Source: an uncultured Clostridia bacterium (lineage in GTDB: Bacteria; Bacillota; Clostridia; RGIG6154). Taken from it: 15,136 nt of DNA. The notes under the pieces are model-generated. The model worked only from the letters and a program-made list of their open reading frames with translations, did no database searches and had not been told where the DNA came from. The DNA is taken from positions 1-15,136 of the forward strand of contig CAKSDT010000039.1 in NCBI GenBank assembly GCA_934446135.1, given 5' to 3'. Of the stretch, positions 1 through 3,851 are shown in pieces. The position numbers and the translations under genes are program-made. Position 1 is the first letter of the stretch; the number at the start of each line of letters is the position of its first letter.

Positions 1-11
1 TTGTTGTTCAT
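1..11 (-). CDS. Start of a leftward gene cut by the window edge
   Basis: On the minus strand an ATG at 11-9 (Met-Asn-Asn) is preceded by a GGAGGG ribosome site about 10 nt upstream. It lies just after the stop codon (34-36) of the toxin stub, so it would be the next gene of the leftward toxin/immunity cassette array. Only the first codons are in the window, so the product cannot be identified. By position it could be another immunity gene. The call rests on the ribosome site and position only. Confidence 0.3.
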
Positions 12-33
12 TTGAATTTTTCCCTCCGTAATA

Positions 34-162
34 TTATTTTAAATCTCCTTGGTCTTGCCGTCCCTTATGAATTTTAAAACTTGAACGGCTTCCCCTTGTT
101 CTCCCGAAATTTCCGCCTTTGCTGGATTTAAGAATACACTGGGTCTGTTTACCTGTGCTTTC
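34..162 (-). pseudogene. Stub of a second polymorphic-toxin cassette
   Basis: The minus strand is open from just after a stop at 163-165 to a stop at 34-36 and contains the peptide GGNFGRTRGSRSSFKIHKGR. This is the same linker found at the N-terminus of the intact toxin at 506-862. The first ten or so codons upstream (ESTGKQTQ...) do not resemble that gene. There is no ATG, GTG or TTG start in frame and no toxin domain after the linker: the frame ends in QDQGDLK. It is read as a relic of a duplicated or recombined toxin gene whose catalytic end was lost. The 71 identical bases argue for a recent event. Confidence 0.6.
52..122. repeat. Exact 71-bp direct repeat, copy 1
   Basis: These bases are identical to 782-852, same orientation, 730 bp apart. 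On the minus strand they encode the Gly/Arg/Ser-rich linker that precedes the toxin domain in the intact gene. Homology stops abruptly on both sides. Confidence 0.95.
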
Positions 163-170
163 TTATTTAC

Positions 171-238
171 TTAATTGACATTTTCCCATAACACAGTACC
201 GTCTTCCAATGACACTTTTTTAGGAATACATTTTAAGG
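171..238 (-). pseudogene. Out-of-frame tail of the immunity gene
   Basis: Directly after the stop of the small gene at 233-484, another minus-strand frame continues as SLK-C followed by IPKKVSLEDGTVLWENVN and a stop at 171-173. This has the look of real protein (charged, with a LEDGTVLWE-type beta-strand end) and has no start codon of its own. A single extra base near 236-241 would join it to the upstream frame, giving a protein of about 106 residues. It is therefore read as the displaced C-terminus of the immunity protein. A separate small gene relic is the alternative. Confidence 0.5.
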
Positions 239-484
239 AATCTCTATTGAATTATCATATATTTCAACAGAGTTATCATGTCCGGATGATAAAATCTGAA
301 CTTCATTTACACCTATACTGTACTCGCCTATATAATCTTCATCATCCGGTTCTGTATCGGTCTCACATATTCCTGTGAAAGATTTGCATTTGATTTTAAG
401 ACCATTTTCCCATTCAATAATCAGCATATCTTTTTCAAAATAATCGTCAATAACAAAAAGTAAATTCTTGTATGCCTCTTCCAT
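233..484 (-). CDS. Probable toxin-immunity protein, apparently frameshifted
   Basis: A small, very acidic protein (83 residues from the chosen start; an EPDDEDYIGEY stretch lies mid-protein), with no signal peptide or membrane segment. It lies directly downstream of the Ntox50-like toxin in the same orientation, the classical place for the cognate immunity gene, and its acidity suits binding a basic toxin. An in-frame ATG exists at 502, but the AGAGG site fits the ATG at 484 (about 8 nt away), whereas nothing suitable lies before 502, so 484 is preferred. The reading frame seems to be broken near the end: a convincing C-terminal tail continues in another frame at 171-238. The immunity role is inferred from position and composition; I do not recognise the family with certainty. 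Confidence 0.65.
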   Translation of the reverse strand: MEEAYKNLLFVIDDYFEKDMLIIEWENGLKIKCKSFTGICETDTEPDDEDYIGEYSIGVNEVQILSSGHDNSVEIYDNSIEIP

Positions 485-505
485 AATTATAACCTCTTTC
501 ATATT

Positions 506-862
506 TTATTTTAACCATTTAGGTCTTGCCGGAACAATATGAGCATTTCCTTTGCTGTCATAATGGATGGTGGCTCTTGTTGTATTATAGTATTTACCAC
601 TTTCTCTGTCGTAGTACTTACCGATTACTTTTCCATAATCAACAGTCTCTTTGTTGGGGGTTGTCATTCTTCCTTTTCCTGCTCCTTCTTTTAAAAGTTT
701 GCCGGGGTCGGAGGTTAAAATACTGGGATTTTTACCATTTTTTCTCTGTTGATTATAGTTATTTGTACCTTTTATGTGCTTGTCTTGCCGTCCCTTATGA
801 ATTTTAAAACTTGAACGGCTTCCCCTTGTTCTCCCGAAATTTCCGCCTTTGCCTGTACCCAT
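506..862 (-). CDS. Polymorphic toxin, type 50 (Ntox50-like) domain, orphan
   Basis: This 118-residue basic protein has a Gly/Arg/Ser/Lys-rich linker (about residues 3-27), then a domain that matches what I know of bacterial polymorphic toxin type 50: a QDKHIKGTNNY motif (25-35), PSIL and LLKEG, KETVDYGKVIGKYYD (71-85), TTRATIHYDSKGNAHIVPAR to the end. Ntox50 domains are predicted nucleases of the polymorphic-toxin repertoire, normally fused to phage head-morphogenesis or secreted carrier proteins. Here no carrier is attached. Its ATG overlaps the stop of the upstream DUF4417 gene (TAATG), so translation is coupled. The probable immunity gene follows within 21 nt of the stop. Its first 70 bases or so are exactly repeated at 52-122. 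The toxin domain looks intact; activity is inferred. Confidence 0.78.
   Translation of the reverse strand: MGTGKGGNFGRTRGSRSSFKIHKGRQDKHIKGTNNYNQQRKNGKNPSILTSDPGKLLKEGAGKGRMTTPNKETVDYGKVIGKYYDRESGKYYNTTRATIHYDSKGNAHIVPARPKWLK
782..852. repeat. Exact 71-bp direct repeat, copy 2
   Basis: Identical to 52-122. This copy lies in the intact toxin gene and covers the linker from about codon 4 to codon 27, ending just before the KHIKGTNNY toxin motif. The toxin's start region and domain are not part of the repeat. Confidence 0.95.
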
Positions 863-1524
863 TAAGCAGTCACCTGCTTTCTGGATTTTGAAAATTCGCT
901 TTCAAAAGGTATTATATTTATGCCCATATCCCGGTATTTTTTAAAAATATCATCAGGGGCACTGCCGTACACAATAATTGTTTTCGGCGATAACCTTTTG
1001 ACCATTTCCGCAAGCCCGTCTTTGAAATAATCCTTATCAATCCTGTTTTTTATACAGCCATGAGTACCTACAGCCACAGTTTTGAATTTTTCGATTCCGT
1101 CAAAGCAGAATGAATAGGTCCTTTCATCTCCAAACCTCACATTTGGAATTATTTCGATGCCGTTGCTTTGAAGCCAAGTTGCCAACGCTCTTGCTCTATA
1201 TGTATTCCATATCTGCATACAAAGAGGCATATTTCTGTATAAACTAAAGTCGGGGGAGATTATGCCCTTAAATTTTCTGAGTTTCGCAAGATATTGTTTG
1301 GGATTATGCCACAACCGTTCAAAGTTCTTATCGTGTTCATAAAAAACTATCCAACAGTCAAAATCGTTATATGATTTTGACATTGCTTTTGAAAAAGTTA
1401 CAACTTTGTTTGGCAGCAAATTGCTTGTCATTATAACGGGCAACTCAAAATAACCCTCATAATCGGCGTTTTCTACCAAATAAGAGCGAAACACATCGTA
1501 ATTATTAAATTTTTTATCTGTCAT
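862..1524 (-). CDS. DUF4417 family protein (phage/mobile-element associated)
   Basis: A 220-residue soluble protein carrying the hallmark block of the DUF4417 family: RNMPLCMQIWNTYRARAL (about 97-114), GIEIIPNVRFGDERTYSFCF, VAVGTHGCIK, and a C-terminal TIIVYGSAP segment resembling a nucleotide- or ligand-binding beta-strand turn. The molecular function of DUF4417 is not established; members are common in Firmicutes prophages and mobile elements. The stop overlaps the toxin's ATG, giving one transcription and translation unit with toxin and immunity. A GGAGGT site lies about 14 nt before the ATG, a long spacing. Upstream lies a dyad-rich promoter region, and before that the sigma-like regulator. 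Confidence 0.82.
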   Translation of the reverse strand: MTDKKFNNYDVFRSYLVENADYEGYFELPVIMTSNLLPNKVVTFSKAMSKSYNDFDCWIVFYEHDKNFERLWHNPKQYLAKLRKFKGIISPDFSLYRNMPLCMQIWNTYRARALATWLQSNGIEIIPNVRFGDERTYSFCFDGIEKFKTVAVGTHGCIKNRIDKDYFKDGLAEMVKRLSPKTIIVYGSAPDDIFKKYRDMGINIIPFESEFSKSRKQVTA

Positions 1525-1541
1525 ATTAAGTTAGTCTGACC

Positions 1542-1575
1542 TCCGTAAATAAATAACTTGATTTTTGTTTACGGA
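1542..1575. repeat. Inverted repeat ahead of DUF4417 gene
   Basis: TCCGTAAA at 1542-1549 and TTTACGGA at 1568-1575 form a perfect 8-bp dyad with an 18-bp AT-rich spacer. The left arm overlaps the GGAGGT ribosome site of the DUF4417 gene on the minus strand, so pairing in RNA could hide that site, or the dyad could be an operator. Confidence 0.6.
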
Positions 1576-1681
1576 TATGCTAAACTAAAATTGGTTAAAG
1601 GTTGTGTTTAACACATCCGTATGAAACACATTAATCAGTTGTGTTCGGCAACTTTTTAGTGTGTTTTTTATTATTGTAAAT

Positions 1682-1690
1682 ATTATACCA
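1682..1690 (-). promoter_or_regulatory. Extended -10 box (TGGTATAAT), second copy
   Basis: Minus-strand TGGTATAAT with no good -35 at the right distance. It belongs to the second copy of the 18-bp repeat. This would suit an activator-dependent promoter reading into the DUF4417/toxin operon, with a start near 1675. Confidence 0.45.
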
Positions 1691-1695
1691 TAAGT

Positions 1696-1715
1696 GCAAG
1701 CCGCAATCGGCTTGC
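1696..1715. repeat. Perfect 8-bp hairpin GCAAGCCG-CAAT-CGGCTTGC
   Basis: Arms 1696-1703 and 1708-1715 with a 4-nt loop. On neither strand is it followed by a U run, so it is not a typical intrinsic terminator. It lies just upstream of the second -10 box on the minus strand, where a regulator might bind. Confidence 0.6.
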
Positions 1716-1779
1716 TTCACACCGGTTCAATGTTTACATCACTAATAAACACAGAAGTGTTTGCACTTATATTGTAAAC

Positions 1780-1808
1780 ATTATACCACATCTTAAAAAA
1801 TAAGTCAG
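1780..1808 (-). promoter_or_regulatory. Leftward promoter CTGACT-17-TATAAT
   Basis: Minus strand: -35 CTGACT (1808-1803), 17-bp spacer ending in TGG, -10 TATAAT (1785-1780), i.e. an extended -10. It starts near the 3' end of the sigma-like regulator gene and would transcribe the control region and the DUF4417/toxin/immunity operon. Confidence 0.6.
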
Positions 1809-1821
1809 CATTTTTGCAAAG

Positions 1822-2187
1822 TTACTTATTTATCAGGATTTTATCAATTTCGGCAAGTCCTTTTTTGTAATACCGCATAACATTTCTTAATGAGTAGTAT
1901 AATTTTTCGGATATTTCCTGAAATCCCAGGCAGGCAATAAAACGGTATTCCAACACGATTTTTGCCTTTTCATCTTTTACACATTCTATCAAAAGATAAA
2001 GTTTTTGGCGGTATTTTTTAAGCCCGTTCAAACTTATCGTAAGAATTGCTTCCAAATCGTCTTTTAAGAATTCATCGCCTGTCGGAAATCTTTTTTCGGT
2101 TTCTTTGATTTTTTCGAGTTCGCACTCTATAAGGTCTATTCTTGAACTTATGGTGAAAATTTCGTTTAAAAGGTCCTTTGCGTTCAT
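1822..2187 (-). CDS. Sigma-70-region-4-like phage regulator (DUF1492/ArpU-RinA type)
   Basis: This 121-residue protein has a helical, charged N-terminal half (coiled-coil-like, about 5-60) and a C-terminal helix-turn-helix: LEYRFIACLGFQEISEKLYY followed by SLRNVMRYYKKGLAEIDKI (about 79-118). That is the pattern of the small sigma-like proteins that control late transcription in Firmicutes phages. It probably acts at a nearby promoter, and the dyad-rich region with extended -10 boxes directly downstream is the natural target. It sits 3 nt after the zinc-ribbon gene in the leftward early operon. The exact subfamily is inferred from pattern only. Confidence 0.7.
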   Translation of the reverse strand: MNAKDLLNEIFTISSRIDLIECELEKIKETEKRFPTGDEFLKDDLEAILTISLNGLKKYRQKLYLLIECVKDEKAKIVLEYRFIACLGFQEISEKLYYSLRNVMRYYKKGLAEIDKILINK

Positions 2188-2190
2188 TTT

Positions 2191-2490
2191 TTACCTTCTT
2201 TCATCTTTAATAAATTGAGGACAACTTCTTACTATATAACTCTCGGTTTCGTGAAGTTGTTCGCTTGAAACTTTTATTTTTGTCTTTTTTGCATTCCACC
2301 CCTTAACAGGATGGAAAAACGCCGACCAACTGCAGTTTCCGCAGGCATTTTTACATCTCCAGCACAGGGTTTCATTTCGGACACCTTTTCTGTTATAATA
2401 AACGATTGAGGAAGAACATACCAAAGAACAGTATTTTTTTGCTCCCTTCCCTTCAAATTTTTTCTTGCAAACGGGACATATTTTAGTCAT
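2191..2490 (-). CDS. Cys-rich zinc-binding phage-type protein
   Basis: About 99 residues. An N-terminal CPVCKKKF...YCS..C zinc-finger-like motif is followed by a second cluster LCWRCKNACGNCSWSAFFHP, then a PVKGWNAK and a C-terminal RSCPQF segment. Proteins with a CWRCKNACGGCSW block occur beside sigma-like regulators in Firmicutes prophages; their role is unknown. Three ATGs stand in a row (2496, 2493, 2490). The third is chosen because AGGAG (2498-2502) lies 7 nt before it; the others are too close. The start overlaps the end of the upstream 50-residue gene by 8 bases, indicating translational coupling. Confidence 0.75.
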   Translation of the reverse strand: MTKICPVCKKKFEGKGAKKYCSLVCSSSIVYYNRKGVRNETLCWRCKNACGNCSWSAFFHPVKGWNAKKTKIKVSSEQLHETESYIVRSCPQFIKDERR

Positions 2491-2635
2491 CATCATTCTC
2501 CTTGTCTATGTCTAAGGACCTGCAGTAGGGACATTCGTAAAAATATTCTTTGGGAAGTTCCGTACATTCAAAATGTACTTCTATAACTTCAACCGGTGTG
2601 TGAAATTCTTTCTCGCAACAATTACAAATATACAC
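2483..2635 (-). CDS. 50-residue zinc-ribbon protein, GTG start
   Basis: A short gene with GTG start at 2635-2633 and a perfect AGGAG (2643-2647) 7 nt upstream. The product starts MYICNCCEKEF and contains FYECPYCRSLDID before an Asp-rich end: two Cys pairs (CxC/CC and CPYC) that could hold one zinc ion. It is the first gene after the leftward promoter at 2667-2695, followed by the overlapping Cys-rich gene. Proteins of this size and pattern are common, unnamed early genes of Firmicutes phages and ICEs. The ribosome site, promoter spacing and coupling make the gene convincing; its role is unknown. Confidence 0.8.
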   Translation of the reverse strand: MYICNCCEKEFHTPVEVIEVHFECTELPKEYFYECPYCRSLDIDKENDDD

Positions 2636-2651
2636 TGCTTTTCTCCTTTTT

Positions 2652-2748
2652 ATGATTTATAATCACATTATAGTTGAATGAAAATCATAAGTCAAGAAAA
2701 ATTTGAAAATTAATCATATTTTTGTTGACAAAAATGATTTTAAATCAT
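2652..2748. promoter_or_regulatory. Operator dyads for the XRE repressor
   Basis: Three related palindromes lie between the divergent genes: ATGATTTATAATCA (2652-2665), ATGAAAATCAT (2678-2688) and ATGATTTTAAATCAT (2734-2748), plus a lone half-site TAATCAT (about 2711-2717). The second lies in the spacer of the leftward promoter and the third in the spacer of the rightward one, so a bound repressor would block both. Binding by the adjacent XRE protein is inferred. Confidence 0.7.
2667..2695 (-). promoter_or_regulatory. Leftward early promoter TTGACT-17-TATAAT
   Basis: Minus strand: -35 TTGACT (2695-2690), 17-bp spacer holding an operator dyad, -10 TATAAT (2672-2667). Transcription would start near 2660, a short distance before the ribosome site of the 50-residue zinc-ribbon gene. 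Confidence 0.85.
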
Positions 2749-2753
2749 ATAAT
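2725..2753 (+). promoter_or_regulatory. Rightward repressor promoter TTGACA-17-TATAAT
   Basis: A consensus promoter: TTGACA (2725-2730), 17 bp, TATAAT (2748-2753). The spacer is almost filled by the 15-bp palindrome at 2734-2748, implying autoregulation of the XRE gene just downstream. Confidence 0.88.
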
Positions 2754-2773
2754 ATAGATAGGAGATGATGACG

Positions 2774-3130
2774 GTGTTCCATGAAAGATTAAAATATTTG
2801 AGAAATTCAAAAAAATTAACCCAAAAAGAACTTGCAGAGAAATTAGGTCTTAATAATACATCCACAATAAGCAAATATGAGTCGGGGGACGCAACGCCCT
2901 CGTTTGAAATAATCGATAAGATTGCCGACCTTTTCGGCGTATCGGTAGATTATTTGATGGGGAGGACAGATGAAACCGGAGATGAAACAGAGTCACTTTT
3001 GGAAAACCTCCGCACAAATCCTGAATACAAAATACTTTTTGATATTTATAAGACCGCAACACCTGCAGAGATAAGACAACTTATTGCTATCCATAAAGCA
3101 ATGAAAGAAACAAATCCCGATGTGGATTAA
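2774..3130 (+). CDS. XRE-family helix-turn-helix repressor (ImmR-like)
   Basis: About 118 residues with an N-terminal HTH_3 domain: LRNSKKLTQKELAEKLGL, then NTSTISKYESGDATPSFEII and LFGVSVDYLMGRTDE, the textbook pattern of lambda-cI-like and ICEBs1 ImmR-like repressors. The remaining 50 residues are probably for dimer formation. It should bind the ATGATT-type dyads upstream and hold both divergent promoters down. ATGs at 2765 and 2768 lie almost on the AGGAG site (2760-2764), whereas the GTG at 2774 is 9 nt away and gives the usual start FHERLKYLR, so GTG is preferred; the longer form cannot be excluded. An ImmA-like peptidase follows 49 nt downstream, as in ICE and phage immunity modules. 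Confidence 0.88.
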   Translation: MFHERLKYLRNSKKLTQKELAEKLGLNNTSTISKYESGDATPSFEIIDKIADLFGVSVDYLMGRTDETGDETESLLENLRTNPEYKILFDIYKTATPAEIRQLIAIHKAMKETNPDVD

Positions 3131-3179
3131 AAAACCGAGAGTTTTATGCTTTTCGGAAATACTTGGGGAGGAGATAAAA

Positions 3180-3389
3180 ATGAACAAAATTTTTATAAGA
3201 CTTGTAAATCTTCCGTGCAAGGTAAAAGGGTATACGTCTGTGGACTCGGAGGGAAACTATAATGTTTACATCAACGAAAATATGAGCCCCGAAATGCAGA
3301 GAAAAACTTATACCCACGAAATAACGCATATCAAAAGGAATGACTGGTCGGATATAAAAACACTAAAACAAGCCGAAATGTTAATATAA
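3180..3389 (+). CDS. Short ImmA/IrrE-like metallopeptidase
   Basis: A 69-residue protein with the zinc-protease motif HEITH (46-50) in the context RKTYTHEITHIKRNDW, after NLPCKVKGYTSVDSEGNYNVYIN. This fits the short phage form of the ImmA/IrrE (DUF955) family, whose members cleave the partner XRE repressor to induce the element. The start at 3180 has GGAGGAG just upstream; an earlier in-frame ATG at 3120 overlaps the repressor gene and has no ribosome site. It is shorter than typical ImmA (about 150 residues or more) and ends soon after the motif, so the third zinc ligand is uncertain. It could be a minimal peptidase or a truncated one. Confidence 0.75.
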   Translation: MNKIFIRLVNLPCKVKGYTSVDSEGNYNVYINENMSPEMQRKTYTHEITHIKRNDWSDIKTLKQAEMLI

Positions 3390-3408
3390 TAAAAAGGAGC
3401 AGAAAAAA

Positions 3409-3780
3409 ATGAACGAAGTTGAAGAAAAGAAAATCAGTGAAATTGAAGTTTACGATTACAAGGGAAAAGACTACAAAACGGCTATGAGGTTTGAAAGTTG
3501 GAGGGTTGCATACTTAAATCACGGCGACACATTCAATATGGGAAAACTTCCGAAAATCGAAAGACATATGCTTTCGGACGAAGCCTTTATTTTGCTTGAA
3601 GGAGAGGCAATATTGTATATCGGCAAGCAACTTGATGAAATCAAGATGGAGCCGTTTAAGATTTACAATGTTCCAAAAGGCGTATGGCACAATATAAAAG
3701 TAACCGAGGGAACAAGAACATTAATAATAGAAAATGAAGACACAAGCAAAGATAACACAGAATACATATATTTTGATTAG
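3409..3780 (+). CDS. Small cupin-domain protein
   Basis: A 123-residue single-domain cupin. The two cupin motifs are visible: ERHMLSDEAFILLEGEAILYIG (about 51-72, with His and Glu as possible metal ligands) and MEPFKIYNVPKGVWHNIKV (80-98, with Pro and His). The C-terminal IIENEDTSKDNTEYIYF is a recurrent ending in small Clostridia cupins. No signal peptide. The substrate is unknown; sugar or small-metabolite binding is common. It follows the ImmA-like gene by 19 nt with its own AAGGAG, so it may be cotranscribed with it or simply be host DNA next to the island. Confidence 0.82.
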   Translation: MNEVEEKKISEIEVYDYKGKDYKTAMRFESWRVAYLNHGDTFNMGKLPKIERHMLSDEAFILLEGEAILYIGKQLDEIKMEPFKIYNVPKGVWHNIKVTEGTRTLIIENEDTSKDNTEYIYFD

Positions 3781-3810
3781 TACTTTCCGGCATTAGGCAA
3801 TTTAAACATT

Positions 3811-3846
3811 AAAGAGCCGAAGAATTTAAAAATTCTTCTGCTCTTT
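3811..3846. terminator. Hairpin between convergent genes
   Basis: AAAGAGC-C-GAAGAATTT (3811-3827) pairs with AAATTCTTC-T-GCTCTTT (3830-3846), a 16-bp stem with one mismatch, between the cupin stop and the convergent GH3 stop. Neither strand has a perfect U run after it, but the location fits a two-way terminator. Confidence 0.7.
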
Positions 3847-3851
3847 GGGTC

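Larger units (their letters stand above)
1525..1821. other. 297-bp noncoding, dyad- and repeat-rich control region
   Basis: No gene is visible. The stretch holds two leftward extended -10 boxes, a near-perfect 18-bp direct repeat (1673-1690 and 1771-1788), several inverted repeats (TCCGTAAA 1542-1549 with 1568-1575; TGTGTTTAACACA 1603-1615; GCAAGCCG 1696-1703 with 1708-1715; AATGTTTACA 1729-1738 with 1773-1782; TAAGTGCAA 1691-1699 with 1761-1769) and many GTGTT/AACAC words. It separates the sigma-like regulator from the DUF4417/toxin/immunity operon and probably contains that operon's promoter and operators. An origin or recombination site is an alternative. Confidence 0.7.

Noticed and set aside
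526..807. Plus-strand 93-codon frame opposite the toxin
   Set aside because: It is antisense to the toxin gene, is composed of Leu/Cys/Tyr-rich shadow sequence, and has no ribosome site.
1525..1821. CRISPR array or tRNA in the repeat-rich gap
   Set aside because: The repeated unit occurs only twice with unequal dyads and no regular spacers, and no cloverleaf was found.
2274..2456. A 60-codon minus-strand frame overlapping the Cys-rich gene
   Set aside because: It lies wholly within the 2191-2490 gene in another frame, has no ribosome site, and no family resemblance.
3120..3179. Longer start for the ImmA-like gene at 3120
   Set aside because: It overlaps the repressor's end and has no ribosome site, while the ATG at 3180 has GGAGGAG just upstream and gives the typical N-terminus.
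1..3780. Complete prophage or ICE
   Set aside because: No integrase, relaxase, terminase, capsid or tail gene and no att repeats are visible. Only the control region and cargo are present in this window.
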